64,000 nt of DNA from Rhyacophila brunnea (Eukaryota > Arthropoda > Insecta > Trichoptera > Rhyacophilidae). How positions within the stretch are numbered: the first letter of the stretch is position 1; the number at the start of each line of letters is the position of its first letter. The notes below the pieces were generated by a model, which saw only the letters and a list, made by a program, of their open reading frames with translations, was not told the DNA's origin and made no database searches. The DNA is taken from NCBI GenBank assembly GCA_022495005.1, contig JAGYXB010000463.1, positions 806,001 through 870,000 of the forward strand, in the 5' to 3' direction. A program made the translations under genes and the position numbers. Shown here piece after piece: positions 23,487 through 36,527 of the stretch.

Positions 23487-24166
23487 TTGGAGCGGAGCTA
23501 GGGGCAGGAGCACGGGTATTACCCGGATCACCGACAATTTGTAGTGGTCCACTGGTCCACTGCTTTATTATAAAATTTTCATCCTAAAATCCAATGAAAA
23601 TATAATATTTAACATTTTGCAAAACTGAAATTATTTGAAATACGGCAACACCACCGAAATAACCTCACTTTTTTGACAGAAGAGGCATATAATGAAAGAC
23701 GATTTGCTGTAGATATATTTTTTAATAGAAGTAATAAAGAAAAGCATGAAAAATACACCTTATTTCAAAACTAGGTACTTGTTTTTTTAATTTTTAACAT
23801 TTGTATACTACATAATATTATTGAAACTTTTTATCGGAGGGTAGAGCGGAGCTGGAGCAAGTATTAGGTCCCGTAGCGGAGCTGGAGCGGAGCAACTCAA
23901 AAGTGGGTCCGGTTCCACAGAAGTATAGAATGTGCTATTGCAAACTTTATTATATTATTATATTTTATATCTATGTAAAAAACATAAAATACATTAAAAA
24001 ACCAATGTAGTTTTTATAAAATAATTATATTTATTTATTATATTATTTTTATAAACACTAAGGTATACGTAAAATGAATTATTTTTTGAATAACATAAGT
24101 AGTAGGTACCTACACTGTTAATTTTTTTATCGGACGTTGCAGAATTTAAAGTTCCACCACTGCTCT
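23487..24166. mobile_element. Possible hAT-type element with GGAGCGGAGC repeats
   Basis: The sequence ends in AAAGTTCCACCACTG (24152-24166), which reads CAGTGGTGGAACTTT on the other strand and looks like a hAT terminus. At the left, CAGAGCGTTGGAGCGGAG (from about 23480) is a weaker partner. Short direct repeats of GGAGCGGAGCTGGAGC occur at 23487-23500 and 23845-23900. No clean 8-bp duplication was found, so the borders are tentative. Confidence 0.4.
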
Positions 24167-24834
24167 ATCTTGATTTTTTTTAACTATAATTTTAGCATAT
24201 ACCGCACTGATTAGTGTCAGTCTAATTGTAATATACACGTATCTGTAAGAGCGAAAAGTAAAATGTTTACGTTTCGCAAAGAAAAGGTATTGGAAAAACA
24301 TAGATTCCCATCGAAATGTCTCCTTTCAGCCATATAGCTACACATCTAACTCTAAATTTTTATCCGGATTATCTTTTAGGCTGCAAAAAAAATCCACGCG
24401 TTCGTAAGCTTAAATTCTTCTTCTTATAGCCAGTGCTTGCAAGGGATTTGCTTATTTGATTTAATAATAATAATAAAAAAATATTAATAAAAAATACCGT
24501 GTGACGTTTGCTTTTTTCCCCACCAATCGCCACGTCTCCACGCCCGTTACCATGGCGTAACGAACGGTAGATGGTCTTCAATATTGTGCTACGAGTGTCT
24601 CATGATCAACTTTCCAAAACTTAGGTTGACATGCATTAGAGAGTGTTTGATTACTATTCTAATATAATATAACGGTCGATCCTCGATGAGAAAAAATCTT
24701 CTCGCTCGTTGTAAAAAGACGTAAACTTTTTGAAAGATTTTTCCCTCGTAGATATACAAATCGCAATGAGTGACCGGTCCAGGTTGTGACACACTTCCCT
24801 TTCAACCGACATATGACAACACTCCGATTGGGTC

Positions 24835-25142
24835 TATTCTATACTTATCGACCGCTAAAATGATAAAGTGATAAATATTATCAAACTTAGTATAGGTTTG
24901 TATCAAAGTATTAGCACTTATTGTAACAATAAATTACAATAAGTTGGTTGCAATTGTTGCAATAAGTGCTATATTTTAATAGCATCTTTCTTGGGTGTGA
25001 TAAAATTTAGAGCGAGATGGACAATTTTGACTGTTTAGACGGCTTACTTATTGTAATAATTATAATACCTCAATACAAATATGTAATAAATACTATCACT
25101 TTATCACTTTAGCGGTCAATAGTCGCCTTGTGTATAGAATAT
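24835..25142. mobile_element. MITE with TATTCTATAC...GACCGCTAAA ends
   Basis: The left end TATTCTATACTTATCGACCG with CTAAAATGATAAAGTGATA is answered on the right by TATCACTTTATCACTTTAGC, GGTCAATAG and GTATAGAATA. A second internal inverted pair around TTATTGTAACAATAA lies at 24917-24975. No coding sequence is present. Confidence 0.7.
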
Positions 25143-25300
25143 ATCCGCAGGGGCTATGATCGACATCCTGCAATTTGACATATAAGCAAGTCGGATATTC
25201 TTTTAGCCTAGTCCGACAGCTATCTGTTAATCTTTACGCGCCACTTTATATTTATAAAAACAAATAGGTACGTTTATCTGCCCTTCCCTTGCCTTGTTAG

Positions 25301-25434
25301 GAGGTCCATCGCTCTTGCCATACACGCAACGCAGAATGCCAGAATACGTACAGCAACTCTTCGAGCGCACCAGTCCATGGATTCAAGTTCGAGAGGCGAT
25401 GATATTTAGATACCGTCACAGACTCCTAGAGTAG
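25301..25434 (+). CDS. Candidate short 3' coding exon of unknown identity
   Basis: A strong pyrimidine tract and acceptor (CTGCCCTTCCCTTGCCTTGTTAG, AG at 25299-25300) precede an open frame whose reading includes GGPSLLPYTQRRMPEYVQQL, then FERTSPWIQVREAMIFRYRH and a TAG at 25432-25434. The stretch is markedly richer in G+C than its surroundings, and the residue mix looks protein-like. Entry phase is 1, the same as the putative last Beat-like exon, so an alternative terminal exon is conceivable. I recognise no family. A retroelement remnant or chance open frame is equally plausible. The word CACAGACTCCTAG is repeated at 25416 and 25446. Confidence 0.25.
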
Positions 25435-26631
25435 ACTCCTTCGCTCACAGACTCCTAGGTGGAAATGGACCTGAATATGCAAGTCTAAAGTATATTAAAT
25501 GAAGAATATAATAAGCACTCCAGTAACAACAGCAACGCGTCGATAGAAGTAGTCTTATATGCCTTAGTGAGGGTCAGTAATGCCGAGCATTGGCCGCTGA
25601 GAAGAGTTTTCTGGATAGATAATACCTTACGCGCGCACCTGTATACGCGTCAAACGGGGTAATTGGGGGTGCAAAACACCGGTGCGGCAGGATTCTCGGG
25701 GCGGCAAAACTCAGAAAAATACATTTTAAATGATTTTAGTAAAAATATAATTTATTCAATTATTTTATAAATTAAATCGTACGATGAGATATGTTACGAA
25801 ATACATAATATTTAGGTAAGTTGCCTACAGCTGCGAATAGGCAGTCTTTACTACATGGTGAAAACTCTAAAAGTTAAAGAAAATATACAAACACTACCTA
25901 CCTAGCACCTACACACCTAAATTTACGATATGGAACTTATTCATCACTGTCGTGTGAAGAACACTGAAAAGCATTCTTTCAAAGTCTCAATAGGATGGAT
26001 CAGTGTGGTAGCACAATATATGAAACATTCTTTATAGGTATGACAGGGCGCCAGAAAATTAACTGAGCCATAAAGGTAATACAATAAAAGCGATTTGTCT
26101 CAAATTTTGATTGACGGATAGTGAAAAAAAGCTACCTGCGGCGCAATTTTGTTTTATCTGATCAGCTATCGTTTTTTTTTTTTTTTTTAAATAATTGTGC
26201 TTGGTTGGTAATTTTAAATCCCTACTATCACGTTATAATTCAGAATGCTAAATATTTATTATTGGAGGAAATTTCAGCTGATACCAAGGCAGCCACGTTT
26301 AGCCAGCCCCTACTTGCATATTGACTGCACATTGCACAATCATCCTCCAGAAGTTTCGCTCTCTTTACCTGGCCACAATCAGTATCTCTGCGTCTGTGAC
26401 CTCAATAGACTCATTTTTGTAGTACACATAATATAAATAATAAGATATGTATGTATAAATTATCGGTAATACCTCAGAACTCAAATAGGACAACTATCAT
26501 ATCTCGGATGCATCTTGCCAAACCCTAATCCCCCAGAAAGCAATACCTACACGCATATAGAATGTAATGCTGAACTACAAAGTATTAATAATATACCGAT
26601 TTTTTTTGGAAATGCGGAATATTATTTGCAG

Positions 26632-26654
26632 CATCGATGGACCGCACGCCACTG
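26632..26654. repeat. hAT-like terminus (family end also at 30481)
   Basis: GATGGACCGCACGCCACTG ends here; on the other strand it reads CAGTGGCGTGCGGTCCATC. The start at 30481, CAGTGGCGCGGTCCATGG, is the same family end facing the other way. Partner ends were not found for either copy. Confidence 0.5.
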
Positions 26655-27321
26655 GTTAGTACTTACATAAATAATATGTTTAAATAGTTAGAGGTTAATA
26701 AAATAGTAATTGAAAAATTATTTAAATTTTGATTCGAATGTATAAAGGTAAAGGGTGTTAAGACAATAATTAGAAGTCTATTTCAGTCAGTTTGAAGAAG
26801 GTTTACATCATCTCTATGTACAATTATTAATATAAATCAAAATGAGTATCATAAAAATTATTTATATATTTGATTTAGAGCAGTATTGAATCTGACAAAA
26901 GCCTGTTAAGGCAATTGGGATTATATGTTTGAGGGACACTGGTAAGTGAGTATGGTCGGTTTGAAGCGGGTTACATCTCTTGCAGTAGGCATAATATAAA
27001 TCAAAAATGAGTGTCGTAAAAACTTGAGCGGTCAACACAGTTTTTGGACTGTAGAAGTGAGTGTTCATGCCATTTTATTATCTAATAGTTCACCATAATG
27101 TCTACCATATTATATTATAATCGACTGTATACATTTTCAATTGAGAACTATTCCGGCTGATGATCATGATGATGGTGATAACGCGTTGCAAATACAATGG
27201 AAACTCTAGCAGTCACATTATAATACATTATTTTCGTGAATAGTGGATAGACCAGTTCAATGATTGTACATATTATGTAGAAAGGCAACCAAATACACCG
27301 ACATTATATATTTCTCTCTTT

Positions 27322-27541
27322 ACTTTGTCTGATCCTTATAAGATCATAATATGGGCCTCCACAGAGTGGAGGTTTGTATTAACAGTTTTTTTTACGAGAA
27401 ATGGATGTTAGTCATTTGCTCAACCTATTAGGTCCATACTCTGACTTGTACACAAATTCAAAAACAATTTGTGTATTTGCCAAACCAAGGATTCGAATCT
27501 TGGACCCACGGCCTTATAGGTCGACGCTTTACCCGCTCGTA
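27322..27541 (-). mobile_element. tRNA-derived SINE, family A copy 5
   Basis: Contains the body (TGGGCCTCCACAGAGTGGAG, ACGAGAAATGGATGTTAG), the B-box region AAGGATTCGAATCTTGGACC and the A-box side CGACGCTTTACCCGC. The extreme 5' end of the tRNA head is missing. Confidence 0.8.
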
Positions 27542-27545
27542 AATA

Positions 27546-29510
27546 ATGTTTAAATATACAATCACAAACATTGCGTACATACCTACATACAAATACCGAA
27601 ACGTTAAAATAACTACCATTTAGCCGACATATGGTTTCAATGCGCCTACTTATAAAATATCATTTTTTCTTTTATTATCAATAATTAATGATGGTTTCGA
27701 AATAAAGTTTTTATTTTTAATTATTCTGCTATACTTTAGTTATTTATATTAACAGTTAACAAGTTCAGACAACAAAACGGTTCATTTTCAGATTGTCAGA
27801 AAAAGATGGTGTATTGTGTTACTATCTGCTTTCCTTCTCGTTCATAGCGGTGACGTCGCATATTTTTATTTTATATAATGTATTCTTTATTCATTGCCAT
27901 TTAATATACTTACATACCAGAAAGATATTTTATTTTTATGTATCTACTTAATACCTGAATATTAAAATAGTTTTAGACGAATCAGATTGACATCTACGTT
28001 AATACAGTCATCTATGTACTGTATTTCAGTATATTTATTTTTCTTAACTTACTCCATATTGCGTTATTAAGTCAATTACAATAAAATTTCAATGCATCAA
28101 AACATAGCTATCCTTATTTGATTTTACCATTGCTCAGATGACGTATGGTAATTCAAACTAATAAAAACGTAATTAAATTTAATTATATGTGGATATTTAT
28201 CATTGTTAAATGTCATATTTTATTATGCTTAGGTAATTGATGTATTTCTAATTTATTATTTTACCATTTAATAAATGGCAAATATGTAATTATTATAAAT
28301 ACTCATCGTAAAACGCGGTTTCTGTAATGAAAATATTAAATTTATTAATCGCAAAATTTTGCGATGATGTTTGAAAATATCATTCTTAAAAGTTTAAATT
28401 TTCTTCATGGTCTTACATACCCCAAATTATTTATTTTAGTAAATGAATGGAGAACCTCCCGATAAGCCAGTAAAAAAACTCATCCAATCGTCCGTTTTGA
28501 CCACTGGACGAAAGGCAATCGTAGTCGTGGAGTTGACGGTATGAATTACTGGCAGAGCTGTTAGGGCCGCCTGCGACATATATTATTGCGGGAAGGAAAA
28601 ATACGAAAAAAAAATAATATTGAAAAGTTTATTTTCCGACTATGAATGAAGCGAAATAATTTATTTTACGACAAGAAATCATTTCGAGTGGAAATCTTAC
28701 AAGATTTGGCCGCGCCATAAAAAGAAATCGTTCGCTCGATTTTTCTTATAGTGGTAGACTGTTATTTTTTTAATGAAAAAAAAATATGAAAGAATATTTT
28801 TGAATCATTTTATTCTTTTGAAATATCCGAATTATTATAGCATGTTAGTTTTTCTTTATGGCGTCTATTTCGAAACACTGATAACTTCTAACAAAAAAAT
28901 ACATACATTTTTTTTTATAATTTCACATAAAATGAAATGAAAAACATAAAAAAATGCGTAAACCTTAATCACTTATAGAATGGATTGATTTAATTGATAC
29001 AAAAAATGTGGAAATGCCCTGTGGGAGTCATGGTGTTGTGGGAGAAGAAGTCGATAAATGGTGGTTGCTCCGATGGATGGAGAATTTATTTGTAGCATAA
29101 ACAGTCGGTACAAGAGTTTACAGTAGTTATATTACAATACTTATGATACTGTTACGATGTCCGAGTCTAGGTAGAATGGGATGTTGTGCGGAACGATACA
29201 GATATTGAGATACTAACAGACCGGAAACTGAGTGACATTTTCAATGGATTATGATTCAGTCAGCTACTATTATATGTGGAGTTTACGTCATTTGATATGG
29301 CTGACTACGTGGAAAAACATATATTGCGGAAATTATAATTGCAGTACGCTATTTACTGAGTTTGCCATAATTGGGCACTGCGGGAAATGGAATTTATAAT
29401 TGCCGTCAGTTATTTAATATCGTCGATCAAAATGTTGACATGAATTGAGTTGTTTATCTCCATAGTTCAATTTTATTATACTCATATAATATATTATATA
29501 TTATTATTTC
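27546..29510. other. A/T-rich stretch without supported genes
   Basis: Mostly A/T-rich single-copy-looking DNA. The somewhat G+C-richer patch around 28440-28600 has no long open frame and no motif that I recognise. Confidence 0.4.
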
Positions 29511-29513
29511 TAT

Positions 29514-30154
29514 TAGTGATTTTCAAGCTTTTTGTGAAATCACGGGGAACCCTTACCTGGATGACACATTTATTCAGAGGGGTTATTTTTAAAAGAGATG
29601 TATAAATCAGTATGCAGTGACACATTATGACCGCCCAAAATTAGACCATGCAATGTGATTTGCTGCCTCTTACTATATATAGCTTCAAATTGAATTCAAT
29701 TAAATTTATTAACTTTTACATTTTATTATTTCTATAACAGATACCTACATGCAAAGGGGTTTATTAAAAATCCGATAAATAAAGAATGTCAGCGCTGCAT
29801 GTGAAAAATTGGTAATATCTACGAAATTTAATTTTAAAATAATTATTGTTATTCGCCATATTATAATTTACTACCCCTTAATAACGCGTGATCTACATAC
29901 CTACACAGGAAGTCACTGGCGATAATATTCTCTAAATGGTAATACATAATACTATAACACTTCTTGAAATTCAAGTCAAAACTTTGCAGTGCATACTAAA
30001 CTTAAACTTTAGCATAACTACATATTTGATCTCTCAATTCCTCATTTTTTATTCTTTAATACGTTGTTATTAATCAATTATCAATAAATTTATTCAAATT
30101 CTCGTAGAACCCTTAGCATTGTTCGCAAAACCCCGATTGGGAATCGCTGTTCTA
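29514..30154. mobile_element. hAT-type MITE with GATTCCCAA-like ends
   Basis: The left end AGTGATTTTCAAGCTTTTTG with GGGGAACCCTTAC parallels the right end read on the other strand, CAGCGATTCCCAATCGGGG with GCTAAGGGTTCTACGAG. Flanks TTCTATTA and TTCTACGA agree at 6 of 8 sites, which would fit a worn hAT duplication. No open frame is seen inside. Confidence 0.6.
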
Positions 30155-30451
30155 CGATTTTTGAGCTAGTTACAACTATTTTAAAATTATTACAATTAAA
30201 TGTTTATTATTCTTTAATACTTTTTATTTTGTTTCGTTTTAACACTCCCCTGTAAAGTAATACAAATTGTGACAAGTGGTCAACTCTAAAACTAAATTGG
30301 ATTACGAGTAATTAGCTGAGTGAGGTCACAATATATTTAATATGTGATTTTCTTAAAGCCTGTGTGTTTGTGATTTTTCTCTTTTGTTACTAAATACACT
30401 ACTATCAATGGGTATCATGGCGTGTGATATTGTTTAAAAAGGATATATTAT

Positions 30452-30480
30452 AATATATATATATATATATTATATTATAT
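30452..30480. repeat. (TA)n low-complexity run
   Basis: Alternating TA with minor interruptions, directly before the hAT-like end at 30481. Confidence 0.8.
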
Positions 30481-30530
30481 CAGTGGCGCGGTCCATGGAT
30501 GGTGTAGATGCGGCGCATACCCTGAAATAA
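30481..30530. mobile_element. hAT-like left end CAGTGGCGCGGTCCATGG
   Basis: A CAGTGGCG start with GGTCCATGGATGG matches the inverted end at 26632-26654. The interior and the other end could not be identified, so this may be a truncated copy. Confidence 0.45.
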
Positions 30531-31414
30531 TCGGTAAATCACTATGTAATAATAATATGGTAAATTGTACTCTACACTTTCTTTAAAGGTTCTATAATAT
30601 TGAAATTACGTCAATATTGTTTAATGTATCCACGATGCAATATCACAAAATATACTATTTCTCCATTGGTCGTCCGCCGATATTTAGTTACTTATAAAAC
30701 CCTAAATAGATAATATGTAGCAAATATAAGTTAATTATATAATATGTATTTTCCACATCATCCTCATTAGTAAAAATCAATCCACACCACCCCGCCACGA
30801 ATATACTCGTATATAATATTATCACTATTCCAATGCGATTTCTACCGATACCTCCTATAAAACAGTGCACCGGTTCCTGTACACAACACAGAATAGTCCA
30901 TAGCAAGCGCACTTGTCAACAGCTGTCAAATATCTGAAACGTCACCATAAGAAAGTTACTATCGAATGAGAGTGCTGAAGTGAACGTCGAGAAATATATT
31001 GCTTTGCGGCTTTTCACAATAATCTGATCTGTTTGTGTGAAACTAAAAAATGTTTTCTGCAATTTTTGCCATATATAATGATTCTAGTTGTAAATTGAAT
31101 GTCAGAACGCAGTCAGTCCACAATTTGCGTAAAAAAAGTTATGGTATTTTTCTACGTTCGTATAAATCACCCATTCTCATCTCATATAAACATTTTCTTC
31201 AAATCTATAAAGAAAATGTCATTGATAGCAAAATATACCACATTCAAATTATAGAAAACAATCACACTATTACATAACAATAATTATATGACAACACACT
31301 AAATTAACGTTAATATTCCATTTATATCCCCAGGAGTCATTCACACTCATAGATAACGTAAAGTAAGGTTAATATTGTGGTACCTATTTATCATTTAAAA
31401 CGCGAATATTATGC

Positions 31415-31467
31415 TGTATGTGTGATTATTTAAAACGACATATATGTAGTTTTAAATAATCATACAT
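31415..31467. repeat. Hairpin with 20-bp arms
   Basis: TATGTGTGATTATTTAAAAC and GTTTTAAATAATCATACATA form a stem with one mismatch around an 11-base loop. Too small for an autonomous element; perhaps a tiny MITE. Confidence 0.6.
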
Positions 31468-31654
31468 AACACAAAAATGCGTGTTTCTCTGTTTTTGTGG
31501 GCTAGCTGTTTTTTTCCATAATTATGCAGTGGATGATAATATAATTTATATGTCGATCTATATAATGTCTTAATAATAAAAATATATTTTTCTAAGATAG
31601 TGGGAAAGTTACACAATATAATCTTTATTTATAAATGTTTTTTTAAAAAGTTAT

Positions 31655-31900
31655 CCTTATTACAATCCTGTGTGGATCTTGGCCACCTTCAGAATATCTT
31701 TACACGGTTGCCTATCTTGAGCTGTAGGTTTCCAGTTTTGAAGATCCAGTATTACAGTAGAGTCGTTTTTATTAACAAAGTTTTCTTCTTTTTTCTAGGG
31801 ATGTTGTCATTAGTGTTTTTGGGGGTTGTATTTCCTTCATCCATTCGACGTGACACGCCCATCGCAACTATTGTCGTACATTAAAAAAATACGTTATACT
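31655..31900 (-). mobile_element. LINE fragment, RT polyprotein C-terminus (family with AQDR...AKIHTGL end)
   Basis: On the minus strand the region ends in WKPTAQDRQPCKDILKVAKI then HTGL. The copy at 61965-62220 reads KIWRSAQNRQARIDILEAAK then THARL and a stop. The pattern W..AQDR..W..IL..AK is a familiar end of non-LTR polyproteins. Upstream minus-strand sequence is frame-broken. Confidence 0.65.
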
Positions 31901-32705
31901 TGCCTCCGCAAACAGGTTAGAGTTTTCATAATCAATATGATATTATTTAAAAGAAAAACAAACTTTATTGATTGCTATAAACTTCTTAGTATACGCCATA
32001 CAGATAAAAATATATTTTGGAAAGGATCTGCTTTTCGTACACCCTGAGAAATGCGTCGTACATCCTCAAAAATCAGACACCTCAAATTCACAAATACTCT
32101 GGTGAGAGTATCGACTGTAACATGATATAAACAAACTTTACATAATAATTATGACATAAGAAGCCACAATATACGCCCACTCTCTCCCCTAATAGATTTA
32201 TTATAATTTTTAACAGACACTGTTGGATTTTTCTTATTTAAATTACAGGAATTCGGAGACTTTGGCTTATTTTTATAATCGTGATTAATGAATTCAAAGT
32301 ATTTTTTTTAAATTTATATTTCGGTTAATTCGAGTCAGTCTTATATCATATCAGTTTTCAATTTGACTTAGAAAAACTTAAGTAATCGCATACATACTAT
32401 GTAGAGTCATTACCATATTGGTAAAACCATTGATATACTATTAGCTAAATTCTCTAAGGTTTCGCAAGTAAATCATGCAGCAGATACTCATAGATGGGTA
32501 AGTTATTTTTAACACGAATTTCAGAATACTAATACAGTTTGACTTGGAAAAACTTAGTTTGGTGCATAAATACTTCGTTTCTTCGTAGAAAGACATGGTA
32601 CTTAAAATGAATAAATATTTTTTCCAAAATTTTGTGTTTACTTAAAGACCGTTTTCGTCTATCATTATTAAGGTATCTTAAATAGTACGAAAATGTAAAT
32701 TGTTC

Positions 32706-32800
32706 ATTTTTTCACTCCCAATATAATCATACGGGCCTCCACAAAATGTAGGTTATATTCATAGACTTTTTATGAGGAATGGATGAAATGAATGAATTAT
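32706..32800 (-). mobile_element. tRNA-derived SINE, family A, partial copy
   Basis: Only the tail-proximal body remains: CAATATAATCATACGGGCCTCC, ACAAAATGTAGGTT and GAGGAATGGATG. The tRNA head is absent. Confidence 0.6.
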
Positions 32801-33489
32801 GAGGAAATCCATTATGTCCTTGAAATATACATTATATAATACAAAGAGCACTTTGCAAAATACATATACGTGCAGCCCTCGGCTACCATATTGGTTTTAA
32901 CTTACCTGTACGATGGCAGGGTATACGTGATACCATATAAATATCTACGTGAACAAAACCTCAGCCACTGACGCAAAATTATTGTATCAAGAAATTATTC
33001 TGGCTAGAGATGCAATGCTAGAGGTTAAATTCATGTCAGTGCATTTTCATTAGCTTGGTGAAAAGTCTTCCAGGAAAACATACAAAACGTATCCAACTCA
33101 ACGTTTAACTTTCGTAATTACGGAAAATTACACTAACTTGACTGGCAAATATTAATTTTCATGTTACCACCAATATCACTCATAACTATGCGGTCTTCAT
33201 GATACCCCATTGCAGGACGGATGTGAAGATTCATGATGCTGTGTATCGTGCGATTAATTTGTTAGATGGCTGCACAAAGGTTGATTTTTTTTCACTACCT
33301 AAATAATATTCGTGGATGTGTTAAATAAGTAAAATTTTTAATTATTTTCATCATTTTTTTTATATTTACAACATACTTTCTTTTCTATTTTATTGTTATA
33401 TTGGTTATTATTTGTATCTAAATCATTTTTTTAATATGCATTTATCATATATTATGGCGCACTGGCCAATCTCTGTAATGTCATAATAC

Positions 33490-33770
33490 CCCGTTTACAC
33501 GTGTATGGATTTATCGCGGCCATAACAAAAAATGCAACTAGAAACACGTATTATCGTGCAAATTGCAAGATTGCAGATGCTTCTAAACTTTCATGTGACA
33601 ATTGGACAGTTGGTACAATATCTGCGCCTGGGCAGTAGAACGATAGTAGCGAACCTGCCGGTAAAAAAATAGCTACGCCGCGCAGAGACTCATTTTGAGG
33701 TTAATCGATTTTTTCGACCTGTCAAAAAGTGCAATTGGTGCAAGAAAATCCATACATGTATACAGGCGCT
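33490..33770. mobile_element. MITE with GTTTACACGTGTATGGATTT ends
   Basis: The left end CGTTTACACGTGTATGGATT and the right end AAATCCATACATGTATACAGG are imperfect inverted repeats about 280 bp apart. The interior lacks a frame. Confidence 0.6.
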
Positions 33771-33990
33771 ATTATATTATTTTTTTTAAATAAATAAATT
33801 AACATATTGTTTTATAAGTATCGAAAGCATTAGAAAAGTGACATCCGAAAACAAAAATCTTACTGCATGTAGATTACGATATCGGTAAAACCATTGATTT
33901 ACCATATAGGTTGGGGTTTTAGCTAAATTCGCATATGTTTGACATTTAGCAAGTGAATCATGCAGCCAATGAGGTGTTGCTATTTATAGT

Positions 33991-34412
33991 AGGGTCTAGG
34001 ACGATTTGGCACCAGGACAACTGGACGCCACGCAAAATAAATAGACGTTAGGAACTTATAGGTACTTTTAAAAAAATATATTTAATATTATTATTTATAT
34101 TTAGATTATTACATTACGATTTAATAATTGGTGAGAAATTAAATACACACACGCCATTAATGATTTAATTGTGCATATGTTTAAGTTCAAATGAAAAAAG
34201 AGTTCTTTATTTTTATATAAAGTCTTAGGCATGGTATCCGCAATCCGCATGCGCAATAAAAAAAACATTATGTTAAGAGTAAAATTAATTAAAACTACTA
34301 AGTAGAAGATATAAACTGATTAAAATTCCTCGTCTACGTTCTGTATACGTGTCTACGAAAGTGCAGCGTCCAATTGTCCTGGCGTCCAGTTGTCCCATTC
34401 CCTTCTAGTACA
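33991..34412. mobile_element. MITE-like element with GGACAACTGGACGCC subterminal repeats
   Basis: AGGACAACTGGACGCCACG near the left end is matched inverted by TGGCGTCCAGTTGTCCCATT at the right, where a second word, GCGTCCAATTGTCCTGGCG, adds another unit. The outermost bases (TAGGGTCTAGG / CCCTTCTAG) are only loosely inverted. Confidence 0.55.
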
Positions 34413-35514
34413 TATCGTCAATGTGTAGATAAGTCAATCCTGAAAATAATTCTGTACGATTTTTACGTGTAGTTGTGACTTCACACTAATTTATCGAGTA
34501 AAAAAACATTTAAAAATGAATGTAGCGAAAATGGCGGGACAGAAAAAATAGCTATTTCCCAGTTTAGACAGGTTAAACTTTGTCATTGATTATTTAACAA
34601 CACTGACGACTCTGTGTCTATTTTTTATGATTCTTATGTCATATCTGTGCTATTAAGACATTCGATAATACTATTGAAAGTTGACAGCTATCTGTAGAAA
34701 TAAAACGATATTCTCTTTAAAGACCTTTCAATAACTTAGTCTTTCTCTCAATTTTTCAGCATATTATTTATTGAACGTGTGTGTAGTTTTATTGGCCCAA
34801 TACGCTGAATCTTTGATTTCAAGAAAACACTTGATATATGCCAGTGACTCTCAAGTTTTATATAAAAGAATAAATTAAAATTTTACTTAGAGAAACTTCA
34901 AAAATCCCGTTGTCCTTCTTGCTAATAATTTCTAATATTACTAAGGATTTTTTTTACAAATTTCATCAACCATATTAACTGTGATATTAATCGAGATATT
35001 AACATTTCTATTTTTTACTAATTGTAAATGGTGTCAATATGAATCCTGAAGTAGAACAATCCTGGTGCAATCTTTCACTACCATAGAATTCATCATGTGC
35101 TCAAGTTCCACTCAGTTTATGATTCCAGGATTAAATAATGTGAATGCTTCATTCCCAAAGCTTGCGATAAATTTATTCATCAATAAAATAATAAGCATTA
35201 CATATTACCAACTGCCCGGTTATAATTCGTATGAATCATATACAGATCGATAGTTTACAGACCAAAACACTCACTTACTTTAACCTTTTTCTACATTTTT
35301 TCCAATATATTGTGTGTTTTTGAGGTTTTACAAATAATAAATATGTTTTTCTTCTATAATCTAATATTACCAAATTTTATGTAGGAATATTCAGTATTGA
35401 ATAAAAAATAATAATTTAAATAATATAAGTTAGTATAGCGGACAAAAAATAATTACTAGGTAATAACAAGACATACATATGGAAATTTAATAATATATTA
35501 AAGTAATATAGTGA
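34413..35514. other. A/T-rich stretch without supported genes
   Basis: Nothing convincing is seen beyond short A/T-rich open stretches such as 35065-35253, which lack any recognisable motif. Confidence 0.4.
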
Positions 35515-35517
35515 ATT

Positions 35518-35830
35518 AACTATTTTTTTTATTCAACGAATAATTCACAAGATTTAAGAATGTAACATTCTAACATAATTTTGAAAAATCTTTTTTGAAA
35601 GCCTGAAAGTGATCCGTGACGTTGGTTTGTAATTAAAGTAATACTTACTTTGATTTAAAATACAAACGCTGATCGCCAATAGTAGCTCAATTTGGAAAGC
35701 GTTTCAGAGAGTATTAAGAGGCATCAGTTAAAATTTGTCGCAATTAGCATGGTCGCGAAACCAGAGAGATGCAGGTTCGGATTTTTTCTATTGGTTATAA
35801 TATATTTTCTATATAGTATATTTATAAGTA
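35518..35830 (+). mobile_element. tRNA-like SINE/repeat, family B copy 2
   Basis: It contains TTCAACGAATAATTCACAAG, AAGTGATCCGTGACG, GATCGCCAATAGTAGCTCAA and then a degraded tRNA-like part, AGCATGGTCGCGAAACC with GATGCAGGTTCGGATT. Order and content mirror 11425-11780 in the opposite orientation. Confidence 0.65.
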
Positions 35831-36527
35831 TTTATACAAAATTTTATAAGTATTTTTAATATAGTGAAATTGGATAGAAGAAAGGAATAATCAATTAAAA
35901 TAAGAATAGTTATAAACTTACATTCACAAAAAATAAACAATTTTAAATATATATATCAACCTCTACTGCGCTATCCAAACTGGTCAATTTATTGCACGAT
36001 AAATTGTAGCATAATGAAATATCTCATACGTCGTGCTATTGGATAGAATATACACCCCACTGTTTCGAGTGATATTGGTGGGAACATGGAAATTAATACC
36101 TGCCAGTATAGACGAATTGCAAATTAACGCAAGAAGAAGTGTGAAGAATTGTTTTCAAAGGAAAATCGCTCTTCGGATGAAGAAGGGTTGTATTGACAGA
36201 ATTCCTATAAAAAAACGTGCCGGAAATATATTTTGATTGTCATTGTCATAAGTAATGGATGAGTCTTTAAATACAGAAATCAAAGAAACGTAACGTGGAA
36301 TAATTTTTGAAGACTACAAAATATTGACACATTCCAAAATACTTATCATATTACATGAAACATACAAATAAAATAATGTGTAAAATCAATAAAGGTCAAC
36401 TTGATTCCTATCTTTATTATATCAACCTATATTTAGACGTCCACGCAAATATAAAATGTATCTGTGGGTTTTCCAGATGCATAAGTAGGGCTTGAAAAAT
36501 TTCCTGACTTTCCGAGTGTGGTGTACA

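Noticed and set aside
26168..26188. Long T run as a retroelement tail
   Set aside because: No element body is recognisable on either side; a simple homopolymer is the plainest reading.
34840..34870. hAT-like start CAGTGACTCTCAAG
   Set aside because: Resembles the word at 51076 but neither has a partner end or target duplication.
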